From a bacterium (GTDB lineage: Bacteria > Armatimonadota > Zipacnadia > Zipacnadales > Zipacnadaceae), in the NCBI GenBank assembly GCA_030603495.1, contig JAUVXR010000007.1:1-64000 (forward strand): a DNA stretch of 64,000 nucleotides, in the 5' to 3' direction. Shown here piece after piece: positions 40,123 through 48,941 of this stretch (position 1 is the first letter of the stretch; the number at the start of each line of letters is the position of its first letter). The position numbers were made by a program, and so were the translations under genes. The notes below the pieces were generated by a model, which worked only from the letters and a program-made list of their open reading frames with translations, was not told the origin of the DNA and searched no databases.

Positions 40123-41517
40123 ATGGATGCCAAGGAGCGAATGAAACTCGAGCCGGTGCCGATGCGCGAGCGAGATGTGAGCGAACGTGTGGCCGGCTTT
40201 GAGGAAGTGAACCGGGGTTACTCGGAGCAGGAGGCCCGGGCTGAGGCGGAGCGCTGCCTGCAATGCAAGAAGGCCCCTTGTCGTGAGGGCTGTCCGGTGG
40301 ACGTGGACATACCCGGATTCATCTGTCTGGTCTGTGAGGGCAGGTATGCCGAGGCAGGCCTGAAAATCAAGGAGAGCAATGCTTTTCCGGCGATCTGCGG
40401 GCGAGTCTGTCCGCAGGAGCGCCAGTGCCAGGCGACGTGCGTACTCTCCAAGCAGGGCAAACCGATCAATATTGGTTACCTCGAGCGCTTCGTGGGCGAC
40501 TATTTGATAGAATATCCCCCAGAACAGGTCGGCTCGACCGCGCCCACGGGCAAGAAGGTCGCCGTGGTCGGCTCAGGTCCGGCCGGACTGGCGGCAGCGG
40601 GTGACTTGGCTAAAGCGGGCCACCAGGTGACGGTCTTCGAGGCGCTGCATGAGCCTGGTGGTGTGCTGATATACGGCATCCCCGAGTTCCGCCTGCCCAA
40701 TCTTACCGTCGGCCACGAAATTCAGGCTCTGCTCGAGATGGGAGTGCAGGTCAGGACTAATACGATCATTGGCCGCACACTGACCGTGCCAGAGCTCCTG
40801 GGAGTCATTGGCTTTAAGGCGGTCTTCCTGGCCCTGGGTGCCGGAGCGCCGATCTTCCTGGGTATTGAGGGGGAGAACCTCCCGGGTGTCTTTTCGGCTA
40901 ACGAGTTTCTGACGCGCGTGAACCTGATGCGTGCCTTCCGGGATGATTACGATACGCCCGTTCAGCGGGGGCGGAACGTCGTGGTCATCGGCGGCGGGAA
41001 CGTGGCGATGGACTCCTGCCGCAGCGCACTGCGCCTGGGAGCCGATAGCGTTACGCTGCTCTACCGGCGCACACGCGCGGAGATGCCTGCGCGGATCGAA
41101 GAAGTACGCCATGCAGAGGAAGAAGGGGTTGATTTTCAGTTGTTGGTAGCGCCCACCCGCTTCCTGGGAAGGGACGGCCGCCTCGCCGCCGTGGAGTGCC
41201 TGCGGATGGAACTGGGGGAGCCGGACGAGTCGGGCCGGCGTCGGCCGGTCCCACTCGAGGGCTCCGAGTTCACCGTCGAGATCGACCAGGCAATTGTGGC
41301 GGTCGGTGCGCGGGTGAATCCCTCTGCCCGACTGGTAATGCCCGGTATGAGTCAGGACGAGCGGGGTCACATTATTGTTGACCCCGAGACGCTGATGACC
41401 AGCGTTGAGGGTGTGTTTGCCGGTGGGGACGTCATCGGCGGGGAGGAGACGGTCATCGAGGCCCTCAGCCACGGCCGCCGAGCCGCCCGGGCGATAGACG
41501 AATACCTAAATTCCTGA
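40123..41517 (+). CDS. nfnB: NADH-dependent ferredoxin:NADP oxidoreductase large subunit (GltD-like)
   Basis: 464 aa. N-terminal Fe-S region with two Cys clusters (AERCLQCKKAPCREGCPVDV ... FPAICGRVCPQERQCQATCV), then a glutamate-synthase-small-subunit-like flavoprotein: first dinucleotide fold KVAVVGSGPAGLAAAGDLAK, second NVVVIGGGNVAMDSCRSALR, and FAGGDVIGGEETVIEALSHG for flavin binding. Adjacent to nfnA, which favours the Nfn complex over a stand-alone GltD. In this organism it would link ferredoxin pools to NADPH. Confidence 0.93.
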   Translation: MDAKERMKLEPVPMRERDVSERVAGFEEVNRGYSEQEARAEAERCLQCKKAPCREGCPVDVDIPGFICLVCEGRYAEAGLKIKESNAFPAICGRVCPQERQCQATCVLSKQGKPINIGYLERFVGDYLIEYPPEQVGSTAPTGKKVAVVGSGPAGLAAAGDLAKAGHQVTVFEALHEPGGVLIYGIPEFRLPNLTVGHEIQALLEMGVQVRTNTIIGRTLTVPELLGVIGFKAVFLALGAGAPIFLGIEGENLPGVFSANEFLTRVNLMRAFRDDYDTPVQRGRNVVVIGGGNVAMDSCRSALRLGADSVTLLYRRTRAEMPARIEEVRHAEEEGVDFQLLVAPTRFLGRDGRLAAVECLRMELGEPDESGRRRPVPLEGSEFTVEIDQAIVAVGARVNPSARLVMPGMSQDERGHIIVDPETLMTSVEGVFAGGDVIGGEETVIEALSHGRRAARAIDEYLNS

Positions 41518-41574
41518 AGACCAAGTCGCCGACGTTCCAGGCTGTGGAGTTTGAGCTTGTGCCAGAAGGACACT

Positions 41575-42507
41575 ATGCTTAGCCCCAAAGTCGGGGTCAT
41601 TATTCTCAACTGGAATGGCGCCGATAACACTATAGAATGCTTGGCCTCCCTCGCCGACAGCTCCTATACCAATCTAGAGATCATTGTATTGGATAATGGT
41701 TCGGTTGATGATTCCGTGCCACGCCTCCGCGCAACATTCCCCGAGGTTACTCTCCTTTGTTCCCCTACCAACATTGGCTGTGCCGCCGGTAACAACTGGG
41801 GCACCAGAGCTGCCTTGGCCCGAGGGTGCCAGTACGTCCTACTGCTCAATAGCGACACAGTTGTCGAGCCAGACATGGTTGCTAAGATGGTAGCGGCCTA
41901 CCCGACTGTCCTCGACATCGGCTTCCTCGGGGTCAAGGAGTGCCGCTACGATGACCGCCACATCCTCCACGGAATTGGGATATGCTGGTCGCCCGTCACG
42001 TGTAAGGCGTACTCGCCGTGTGAAGGGCGAAACGAAAGGGAGTGTGCTCATTCGCAGCCTGTACAGGTGGAGGCTGTGTCCGCATGTGCGATGATGTTTT
42101 CTGCTGAAGTGCCAAGAAAGATTGGCCTTATCGACGAATTCTTCTTTGCATATTATGAAGAGCTTGACTGGTGCCTGCGCGCGCGCGACGCGGGCCTGCG
42201 CAACTACTGCTTGACCAATACCAGAGTATTCCACAAGGGAAGCAGGAGTACACGGGATAATTCACCCCGGGGCAAGAAAGCTGCTTACCTGATCTATCGG
42301 GGTTGGGGACTGATTGCACGCAAACATGGGCAAGGGCCATATCGTTGGTTTGCCTTCTTGCAGGCGCTCCGCAAAGTCTCTCAGAGTCTGCTGTGGGGTG
42401 CTCTTACGCGTGATAGGGAATATCGTGACTACGCACGGGCAAAGCTGGCCGGCTTCAGAGACGGTTGGCTGCACCGGCCGTGCGATACGCGCAGATTATC
42501 GAGTTGA
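41575..42507 (+). CDS. Family 2 glycosyltransferase (rhamnosyltransferase-like)
   Basis: 310 aa, cytoplasmic. GT-A fold: PKVGVIILNWNGADNTIECL, LEIIVLDNGSVDDSVPRLR, NIGCAAGNNWGTRAALARGC, then the DxD-like LLLNSDTVVEPD and acceptor region EEFFFAYYEELDWCLRARDAG, as in the GT2 rhamnosyl/galactofuranosyl-type enzymes. It likely decorates surface polysaccharide. ATG 41575 is preceded by AAGGA. Base composition appears somewhat lower in GC than its neighbours, suggesting possible transfer. It lies 57 nt after nfnB. Confidence 0.88.
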   Translation: MLSPKVGVIILNWNGADNTIECLASLADSSYTNLEIIVLDNGSVDDSVPRLRATFPEVTLLCSPTNIGCAAGNNWGTRAALARGCQYVLLLNSDTVVEPDMVAKMVAAYPTVLDIGFLGVKECRYDDRHILHGIGICWSPVTCKAYSPCEGRNERECAHSQPVQVEAVSACAMMFSAEVPRKIGLIDEFFFAYYEELDWCLRARDAGLRNYCLTNTRVFHKGSRSTRDNSPRGKKAAYLIYRGWGLIARKHGQGPYRWFAFLQALRKVSQSLLWGALTRDREYRDYARAKLAGFRDGWLHRPCDTRRLSS

Positions 42508-42676
42508 GCTAAGGTAGGGAGTCTGCCGGCCGTGTGCGGGTAGCTACTGGGCCCGGACGCTGCTTACTGCACGAAGGTATTCCCTGCTTGTCGGGGAACT
42601 CTCTCCACCAATTTGAGTGGCAAAGACCACTTGCGATGACCAATCCTACTGTGCAACTCCACTGGGAGGACATGTT

Positions 42677-43678
42677 ATGACCGTCAAATGGGGCATCATC
42701 GGCTGTGGAGGTGTTGCTGAGCACAAGGGTGGGCCCGCCCTGTACAAGGCTGAGGATTCTGAGCTGGTCGCGGTGATGCGCCGCGACCAGCAGCTTGCTG
42801 CCGAGTTCGCCGAGCGCCACGGCGCACAACGGCATTACTCGACGGTCGAGCAGATCCTGGCCGACGACCAGGTCAACGCCGTCTATGTTGCCACGCCCCC
42901 GCACGTTCATGCCGAACAGACCATCGCTGCCGCTCAGGCCGGCAAGCACGTACTCTGCGAAAAGCCGATGGCGATGAGTGTCGCCGAGTGCCGGGATATG
43001 ATTGCGGCGTGTGAAGGCAACGGCGTGCAGCTTATGATCGCCTACTATCGTCGCTTCTGGCCGGTTGCCCAGAAGATGAAGCAGCTTATTGCCGACGGCG
43101 CAGTCGGGGAGCCGACAATGGCCCGCGCCCACTGCACGTCCCTGTGGCATCCACCCACGGACGGCTCAGTACCCTGGCGCATCCGCCCCGAAATAGCCGG
43201 AGGAGGCTTCCTGTGGGACATCGGGGCTCACCGCCTCGACCTGTTGCTCCAGATGATGGGCGATGTAGAATCCGCGGCTGCTCTGGTAGACGCAATACAC
43301 TTCGATATCGAGGTGGACGATTCCAGTTCACTGGTGATGCAGTTTGCCAGTGGCGCACAGGGTGTGGGCATGTTTTACTGGACGGTCGGGGCGAATGTGG
43401 ACGAACTGGAAGTGGCCGGGCCGGGTGGGCGGTTGATTGCTACCAACGTTGACACAGGTGATATCACGCTGACCCAGGGAGGTAAGGCCGAACAGTTCCA
43501 TCTCCCGTGGCCCAACCCTACCCACCTGTTGCTCGTTGAGCACTACGTGCAGTGCCTCATCTCCGGCGAGCCCAATGCCCTACCCGGGGAAGAAGGCATG
43601 AAGACAACCGCCATCATCGAAGCTGCTGGACAGTCAGCCAAGACCGGCAGCTTTGTCGCGCTCGACACTCTCGGTTAG
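42677..43678 (+). CDS. Gfo/Idh/MocA family oxidoreductase
   Basis: 333 aa NAD(P)-dependent sugar dehydrogenase. Rossmann motif VKWGIIGCGGVAEHKGGPAL, then DQVNAVYVATPPHVHAEQTI and GKHVLCEKPMAMSVAECRDM (the EKP motif with catalytic Lys), and GGFLWDIGAHRLDLLLQMMG (conserved D-x-G-x-H). Substrate unknown; myo-inositol, UDP-sugar or ketose oxidation are all possible in the family. GGGAGGA precedes the ATG. Upstream 170 bases (42508-42676) hold nothing I recognise. Confidence 0.92.
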   Translation: MTVKWGIIGCGGVAEHKGGPALYKAEDSELVAVMRRDQQLAAEFAERHGAQRHYSTVEQILADDQVNAVYVATPPHVHAEQTIAAAQAGKHVLCEKPMAMSVAECRDMIAACEGNGVQLMIAYYRRFWPVAQKMKQLIADGAVGEPTMARAHCTSLWHPPTDGSVPWRIRPEIAGGGFLWDIGAHRLDLLLQMMGDVESAAALVDAIHFDIEVDDSSSLVMQFASGAQGVGMFYWTVGANVDELEVAGPGGRLIATNVDTGDITLTQGGKAEQFHLPWPNPTHLLLVEHYVQCLISGEPNALPGEEGMKTTAIIEAAGQSAKTGSFVALDTLG

Positions 43679-43693
43679 CGGGGAGCATCTCGC

Positions 43694-43825
43694 ATGCGCA
43701 AGATCATCATGATTACAATTGATTGCGATCTGTGCACCAAGGATATGGCACTGCGTCGGGCGGCGTTGGAGGAATTGTTTGATGCTTTCGTGGCAGGCGG
43801 GGCAACCGGTCATCGGCGGCATTGA
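43694..43825 (+). pseudogene. Fragmentary ORF of unknown origin
   Basis: An ATG behind GGGGAG opens a 43-codon frame (MRKIIMITIDCDLCTKDMAL ... ELFDAFVAGGATG) that reads like the start of a metabolic protein and ends abruptly at TGA 43823. Past the stop, a second frame contains QPVIGGIDHNMVDALAGIIG and WLGYDVELANIDECREAIEN up to 43930, again protein-like. The two may be pieces of one gene broken by indels between the oxidoreductase and the aminotransferase. No family assigned. Confidence 0.4.
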
Positions 43826-43926
43826 CCACAACATGGTGGATGCGCTGGCAGGAATCATAGGGCCAGTGTGGTTGGGCTACGACGTTGAACTTGCGAACAT
43901 TGACGAATGTCGGGAGGCAATTGAGA

Positions 43927-45153
43927 ATGGCTAAGCTGGCAATAAATGGCGGCACGCCAGTGCGCAGCGAACCGTTTGCGGTCTGGCCGCAGTACACTGA
44001 AGAAGAGGCCCAGGCGGCGGCCGATGTAGTCCGCGGCGGCTGGTTAGTTGCTCACCACGGCGGACCCAGGCACGTCGAGGGATTCCAGGAGGCCTACGCG
44101 GAATATCACGGCGCAGCACATGCCATCGCCACCAGCAACGGGACAACCGCACTGCACGTTGCGCTGATGGCGGCGGGTATCGGCCCGGCTGACGAGGTGA
44201 TCGTTCCGCCGATGACCTTCCTGGCCACCGCGAGCAGCGTGCTGATGGCCAATGCCATACCGGTATTTGCCGACATCGAGCCGCAAACGCTGGGCCTTGA
44301 CCCGGAGGCCGTCCGGGCCAGGCTTACGCCGCGCACCAAGGCGATGATCGTAGTCCATCTCAACGGCTTCCCCGCCGATATGGATGGGCTGATGGCGGTT
44401 GCCGATGAGCATGACCTGGTGGTGATCGAAGACTGCGCCCACGCTCACGGCGCTGAGCATAACGGCCGCAAGGTCGGCACCATCGGCGACCTGGGCTGCT
44501 TCAGCTTCCAGCACAAGAAGCTTCTGTCGCTCGGCGAGGGCGGGATGGTTACCACCAACAGCGACGAACTGGCCGAGCGGGCTGCCGGGTTAAGAACCTT
44601 CAGTGGCCTACCCCTCTCGTACAACCTACGCATGACCGGGATCCACGCCGCCATCGGCAATATCCGCCTGGGCCGGCTCGACGCCGAGAATGACCAGCGC
44701 CGCCGCAATGCCGCCTACCTGGATGAGCGTTTTAGTCAGCTGCCGGGAATTACTCCCCAGCAGGCGCACGAGAACAGCACGGTCGCTTACTATAACTATG
44801 TGCTCCATTGCAGCAGAGCCGGGTTTGGCGTCAGTCATGAGAAGCTGCAGGAGGCCTTGCTCGCTGAGGGGCTGCCCGGAGCCTACGGCTACTCCCCGCT
44901 CCAGCGCCATGTCACTTTCCAGATGTGCGATGGCTACGGCCGGGGCTGTCCGTTTAAGTGCCCCTTCTATACTGAGATTACAACGCCTGAGCAGCGCCCG
45001 GTCTACGATGAAGCAGACACGCCCGTCGCGGTGGACATGTATGATAATGTAGTTGTTCAGTTTACCATCCACCCGCCCAACGGCGAAGCGGAGATGAAAG
45101 ATATCGCCGATATCTTCGAGAAGGTGATTACCAACATTGATGAGCTGAGGTAG
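43927..45153 (+). CDS. DegT/DnrJ/EryC1/StrS family PLP aminotransferase
   Basis: 408 aa. Opens LAINGGTPVRSEPFAVWPQY; AIATSNGTTALHVALMAAGI and DEVIVPPMTFLATASSVLMA are the cofactor phosphate region; VIEDCAHAHGAEHNGRKVGT binds the PLP ring; CFSFQHKKLLSLGEGGMVTT holds the Schiff-base Lys. These enzymes aminate keto-sugars for polysaccharides or antibiotics; some act on cyclic ketones such as scyllo-inosose. GGGAGG precedes ATG 43927. With the oxidoreductase before it, the pair could convert an oxidised cyclitol or sugar to an amino sugar. Confidence 0.93.
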   Translation: MAKLAINGGTPVRSEPFAVWPQYTEEEAQAAADVVRGGWLVAHHGGPRHVEGFQEAYAEYHGAAHAIATSNGTTALHVALMAAGIGPADEVIVPPMTFLATASSVLMANAIPVFADIEPQTLGLDPEAVRARLTPRTKAMIVVHLNGFPADMDGLMAVADEHDLVVIEDCAHAHGAEHNGRKVGTIGDLGCFSFQHKKLLSLGEGGMVTTNSDELAERAAGLRTFSGLPLSYNLRMTGIHAAIGNIRLGRLDAENDQRRRNAAYLDERFSQLPGITPQQAHENSTVAYYNYVLHCSRAGFGVSHEKLQEALLAEGLPGAYGYSPLQRHVTFQMCDGYGRGCPFKCPFYTEITTPEQRPVYDEADTPVAVDMYDNVVVQFTIHPPNGEAEMKDIADIFEKVITNIDELR

Positions 45154-45157
45154 GAGT

Positions 45158-45436
45158 ATGTTCTGGCACAGTCGGGGGGGGGGGGGAATGACCGACAAGG
45201 AGTTACATCGCGGGTAGCGGTTGGGGTCGCTGCCGGTTGCGGTCATGGGGATGGGACTGCCCCATATCAACACCCGACTGCGTAAGTTCCTGTTTCGCCT
45301 GGCCGGCCTGAAGGTAGGCAAGGGCGGCTTCATCGGCATGCGCGGCTGGATTAACGGCTTTTGCACCACCGCATCGCCATCTGAGGCGATGTGGTGATGC
45401 CCTTCCCGGTCACGTTGGTTGCCCACGGCCCCAGGC
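45158..45436 (+). pseudogene. Decayed hexapeptide acyltransferase with 13-G tract
   Basis: A start ATG at 45158 (GAGG upstream) leads through a run of 13 consecutive G (45174-45186) into MTDKELHRG, an in-frame TAG at 45215-45217, then the clearly acyltransferase-like INTRLRKFLFRLAGLKVGKG and GFIGMRGWINGF. The frame shifts near 45365, after which DVVMPFPVTLVAHGPRL continues in another register. This is the front of a WbbJ/maltose-O-acetyltransferase-type left-handed-helix protein carrying at least one stop and one frameshift. It is truncated where IS1380 remnants begin. The G-run could be a hotspot for slippage. Confidence 0.65.
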
Positions 45437-45487
45437 TCACAGTGCTCCCCACAACGCTCCGGGGAAGGCCCAGAAAACGGCCGGTCC

Positions 45488-45646
45488 CAAGGCGGGGAGT
45501 TCAGGTCCACCCAGCAGGCGGCCAGCTGGCAACGGCCGCGGCGGGTAGTGGCCAAGGTGGAGTGGCACTGCGGGGAGTTGTTCCCGCGAGTAGGCTTTGT
45601 GGTGACGAACCTGCGGGCCACACCGCAAGCGGTAGTGGCATTCAAA
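45488..45646 (+). mobile_element. IS1380-family transposase fragment
   Basis: The frame GGEFRSTQQAASWQRPRRVV continuing AKVEWHCGELFPRVGFVVTN and LRATPQAVVAF closely matches the conserved block of IS1380 DDE transposases (typically 'EFRY-A-SW--PRRVVAKVEWH-GELFPRVGF-VTNL'). The domains on either side are absent, so this is a relic of about 53 codons. I could not see terminal inverted repeats. The ~250 bases that follow, up to the UroD-like gene, are without a recognisable gene. Confidence 0.75.
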
Positions 45647-45899
45647 AGCCAAATGGTAAATCTCGGATACAGGCTGTAGGACTGACATAGCAACTGGTAC
45701 AACAAATTGTGGCAATTCATCTCTGAAGAACGATGAGAATGTGCTCGTCACCGAGGATGGCTACGAGTGGCTGCCCCCGCTTACCAATGACCTATGGGTT
45801 AGTCGAGAAGTGAGACCATCGGTGCACAAAGGTGCCGGCCTGGCTGTCGTCGAAAACCAGATCAGCAATACAACAGCGAACGTTAGGAGAACTGAGAAG

Positions 45900-46997
45900 A
45901 TGAACGCCAAAGAACGAGTCCGTATAGCTATGAGTGGAGGCACGCCGGATCGGGTGCCGGTAGTACCCCAAATCTGCCCACCGCATGCCATCCGAGTTGC
46001 CGGTCTGCCCTTCAAGGAGACGATTGTAGATCGGCTGCGCAACCCCCGCAAGTACGACCTACTTGAACCCGAGTGTGCCCTGGGCTACGGTGTTGATGGT
46101 GTGCGGGTCTGGATAGGAGCCAGTCCCCGCAATATTGAGTGGCAGGGCGAGAACGCTTACGAGGTGGATGTAGAGACTGGCGAGCGGATTGGCATGGTAG
46201 ATTTTATGGGTGGTGGAGAGGTGTTGCGCCTACCCTCGCAGCGCCGGCAACTCACCGACGAGGACATAGAGGCGATTGAGGTTGTCCCAGCAGAAGACCT
46301 ATTGGAGAGCGAAGCGCTCATACCAATGAAAAAAGTGGTAGCAGAATACGGCGACAAGCTCTTCATCATTGGCCCGCCGGGCGGATTCAACCTTGAGACG
46401 CTCAGCGTCACCCAGGGCATCGAGCCGACTCTGATCGACATAATTGAGCGTCCTGACTTTATCAAGCGGCATAGCGAGAAAATGCTGGCGGTTACGATCC
46501 AGAGAGCTATTGCCATGGCAAAAGCTGGGGCCGAAGCATTCTACATTGGCCAGACCTTCGGCCAATTCATGAGCCCAGATCAGTTCAAGGAGCTTTTCCT
46601 ACCGTACTTCCAGCAGTTTGTGCAGACCTTGCGGCCTTACGGTCCGCTCATCTACTTGCACATGTGTGGACAGGTGACGCACCTACTCGATCTGATGGTC
46701 GAGACCGGGGTGGACTGCGTGGAACCAATGGATGAGGTGGGCGGGACTTCGGTTGCGCAGACAAAGCAGCGCATTGGTGACCAGGTGGCACTGATGGGCG
46801 GCGTTAATACCGTGGTTCTGGCCCACGGCACGCTCGAGGAAGTCAGGGAGGACTGCATCCGCTGCATTGGCGAGGCGGGCGCTGATGGTGGCTACATCCT
46901 GGCGGCTGGTGACATGCTGCCCACGGAGACCGATCCCGAAAAGGTGAAAGTGATGCTCGAGTGCGCGAAAGAGGTCGGACGGTACGACTGTGGCTAA
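45900..46997 (+). CDS. Uroporphyrinogen decarboxylase family protein
   Basis: 365 aa TIM barrel of the UroD/MtaA/CmuA superfamily. AKERVRIAMSGGTPDRVPVV is the family opening; EAFYIGQTFGQFMSPDQFKE, LIYLHMCGQVTHLLDLMVET and QVALMGGVNTVVLAHGTLEE with GYILAAGDMLPTETDPEK are diagnostic. The His-x-Cys (HMC) motif resembles the zinc-binding site of corrinoid methyltransferases rather than true heme-pathway HemE, so a methyl-transfer role is more likely. ATG 45900 was chosen (AGGAG upstream). The gene follows decayed sequences and precedes a broken GntR regulator on the opposite strand. Confidence 0.88.
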   Translation: MNAKERVRIAMSGGTPDRVPVVPQICPPHAIRVAGLPFKETIVDRLRNPRKYDLLEPECALGYGVDGVRVWIGASPRNIEWQGENAYEVDVETGERIGMVDFMGGGEVLRLPSQRRQLTDEDIEAIEVVPAEDLLESEALIPMKKVVAEYGDKLFIIGPPGGFNLETLSVTQGIEPTLIDIIERPDFIKRHSEKMLAVTIQRAIAMAKAGAEAFYIGQTFGQFMSPDQFKELFLPYFQQFVQTLRPYGPLIYLHMCGQVTHLLDLMVETGVDCVEPMDEVGGTSVAQTKQRIGDQVALMGGVNTVVLAHGTLEEVREDCIRCIGEAGADGGYILAAGDMLPTETDPEKVKVMLECAKEVGRYDCG

Positions 46998-46999
46998 CC

Positions 47000-47219
47000 A
47001 GGGGCCCCCAATAATCCAAACTCTTGCCGCTGTATTGAACGTAATATTACACCTGCGAGACCGTGGCTGATCTGGATGATACAGGCCAGGCAGGCGCCCG
47101 CCGCCAGTGCGCGCCGGCACACCGCTGCCCAGCAGACCAGACAGAATGCGCACGGCCACCCCGTCGGCGAGTTGTTGATACGCAGGAATACCACACTTGT
47201 AGTCAATCTCTATTATCAT
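47000..47219 (-). pseudogene. Remnant of a GntR-family transcriptional regulator
   Basis: On the minus strand an ATG at 47219 gives MIIEIDYKCGIPAYQQLADG, then AVRILSGLLGSG, which matches the start of YtrA/GntR-type regulators ('I-I-DYKSGVPIYQQI-D-V---I-SG-L--GD-LP'). The helix-turn-helix is scrambled after that, but ITFNTAARVW still recalls 'INPNTVARVY'. The frame then runs into the 3' end of the UroD-like gene. This is a broken regulator in the 460-base gap before nuoA. Confidence 0.5.
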
Positions 47220-47280
47220 CGCCCACCGGTGTGTAGTTCGACGGTGCACCTGCTTTGTCCTTGTGCTGCCGGAAAGACTC

Positions 47281-47309
47281 TTGACAACGGCGCATAATAC
47301 TGGTACACT
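47281..47309 (+). promoter_or_regulatory. Promoter candidate of the nuo operon
   Basis: TTGACA (47281-47286, exact -35), 17-nt spacer, TACACT (47304-47309, 4 of 6 -10 bases). It would start transcription near 47316, some 144 nt before nuoA. No terminator is seen in that leader. Confidence 0.5.
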
Positions 47310-47459
47310 CTGTTTGTTGCTTGGCCGACAATCTCCTCAGAGTGAATTCTCGCCCCTACGCATAGTCAGGGGCATCTGAGTGTTGAGTAATGGTAGCTTC
47401 GTCGGCCTCGATTCTCATCGTCTCCGAATTTGGACGTTAACGTAAGGTCTGAACGAACA

Positions 47460-47834
47460 ATGGCACTTGAGTACGGACCAGTCGGCCTGTTTGTTATAGG
47501 CGGCTTTGTCTTTGCCATTGTGGCTCTGGGCATTGCCTACCTTATTCGCCCGGCTGATACCTACGACCGCAAGCTGATCACCTACGAATGTGGCATAGTC
47601 CCGCTCACCCCGGCGTGGCACCGCTTCCGCATCAGCTACTACATCATCGCTCTGCTGTTCTTGATATTCGAAGTCGAGGCAGCCTTCCTGTTTCCCTGGG
47701 CGGTGGTGCTGCGCGATCTGAGTGGTCCGCAAGCGTGGGGATTGTTGCCGCTGGCCGAGATGGGCATATTCCTGGGGATTCTGCTGCTGGGGCTGGTTTA
47801 CGCGTGGCGCAAGGGTGATTTGCAGTGGAACTGA
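47460..47834 (+). CDS. nuoA: NADH-quinone oxidoreductase subunit A
   Basis: 124 aa membrane subunit of complex I, three TM helices. [20 protein letters not shown] is TM1; [17 protein letters not shown] is the loop with the conserved Cys that changes exposure during turnover; [20 protein letters not shown] is TM2 with the conserved Glu pair. ATG 47460 is preceded by AAGG. It starts an 11-gene operon. Confidence 0.95.
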   Translation: MALEYGPVGLFVIGGFVFAIVALGIAYLIRPADTYDRKLITYECGIVPLTPAWHRFRISYYIIALLFLIFEVEAAFLFPWAVVLRDLSGPQAWGLLPLAEMGIFLGILLLGLVYAWRKGDLQWN

Positions 47835-47836
47835 GC

Positions 47837-48403
47837 ATGATGGACGAACCGCTGCGCCGCCTTGCCCGCAAATACCGGGAAACACCGGCGGCGCGGGCGC
47901 TTATTAAGGTGGTGGACAAGATCCTCAACACTGGTCGGGCCTGCTCGGTCTGGCCGCTGGGCTTTGGTCTGGCCTGCTGCGCCATCGAGATGATGGCCTC
48001 GGCAGCGTCCCGCTACGACCTCGACCGGTTCGGCATGATCCTGCGCCCGTCGCCACGTCAGGCGGATCTGATGATCGTGGCGGGTACCGTCACGATGAAG
48101 ATGGCGCCCATCCTGGAGCGGCTCTACCACCAGATGCCCGAGCCCAAGTACGTTATGGCGCTGGGCAACTGTGCGATAAGTGGCGGGCGGTTCTACCGGG
48201 ATGCCTACAGTGTTGTCAATGGCGTAGACCGGATCATGCCAGTTGATGTCTACGTGCCGGGCTGTCCGCCTCGTCCCGAAGGGCTAATCAACGGACTGCT
48301 GGAGATCCATGATATCATTCGCCGGGACTCGCTCGCGGACGGGCCTTATGTCGAAGGCCGTCGGCCCGAGTACCGGCAGTACCCTAGAATAGAAGATGAG
48401 TGA
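47837..48403 (+). CDS. nuoB: NADH-quinone oxidoreductase subunit B
   Basis: 188 aa peripheral-arm subunit carrying the N2 [4Fe-4S] cluster that reduces quinone. Ligands: [11 protein letters not shown] (adjacent Cys pair), LGNCAISGG and [11 protein letters not shown]. The start ATG lies 2 nt after nuoA; a GTG at 47825 is also in frame. The C-terminus overlaps the nuoC start by 8 nt. Confidence 0.96.
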   Translation: MMDEPLRRLARKYRETPAARALIKVVDKILNTGRACSVWPLGFGLACCAIEMMASAASRYDLDRFGMILRPSPRQADLMIVAGTVTMKMAPILERLYHQMPEPKYVMALGNCAISGGRFYRDAYSVVNGVDRIMPVDVYVPGCPPRPEGLINGLLEIHDIIRRDSLADGPYVEGRRPEYRQYPRIEDE

Positions 48404-48941
48404 TAGCCGGAACAATCTGGGCATTGCCACCGAATTGCGTAGGCGGTTCGGCGAGGGGCTCCTTCGGGCGGAGGAGGATGAGCCTGGTACGCTGCACGTG
48501 GAGGTTGATGCGGGCGTCATTGTCGAGGTCTGCCGCTTCCTGTCCGAGCAAGCGCAGCCGCCGTATCCGTATCTGTCCGATGCTTTCGGCGCTGACTACG
48601 AGGATCACTTGCAGGTGGTCTACCACCTGTTCCGACCCGAGACCGGTGAAGGTGCACTGGTGCGCGCCAATATGGCGCGTGACGAAGCCGTACTGCCTAC
48701 GCTGGCAGGTCTGTACAACACGGCGAACTGGGCCGAGCGTGAGATTGCCGAGATGTTTGGGGTTACCTTTGACGGTCATCCTGATCCCCGTAAATTGTTG
48801 CTGCCAGATGATTGGGTCGGCTATCCGCTGCGCAAGGACTATAACCTCCCGGACCACGTGTATCTGAGGCCCGAGCCGCTGCACGAGGATCCGCAGGCCT
48901 TCCTCGCAGGGGAAGCTGAACCCGAAGTGACCGACGAATGA
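48396..48941 (+). CDS. nuoC: NADH-quinone oxidoreductase subunit C
   Basis: 181 aa, separate from NuoD (not the fused CD form). [20 protein letters not shown], then [20 protein letters not shown] and [19 protein letters not shown] are the conserved 30-kDa-subunit motifs. Overlaps nuoB upstream and nuoD downstream (ATGA at 48938). Confidence 0.95.
   Translation: MSDSRNNLGIATELRRRFGEGLLRAEEDEPGTLHVEVDAGVIVEVCRFLSEQAQPPYPYLSDAFGADYEDHLQVVYHLFRPETGEGALVRANMARDEAVLPTLAGLYNTANWAEREIAEMFGVTFDGHPDPRKLLLPDDWVGYPLRKDYNLPDHVYLRPEPLHEDPQAFLAGEAEPEVTDE

Noticed and set aside
45174-45186. Active phase-variation switch
   Set aside because: The downstream frame contains a TAG and a further frameshift, so no tract length gives a full-length protein. 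Kept only as a finding about decay.
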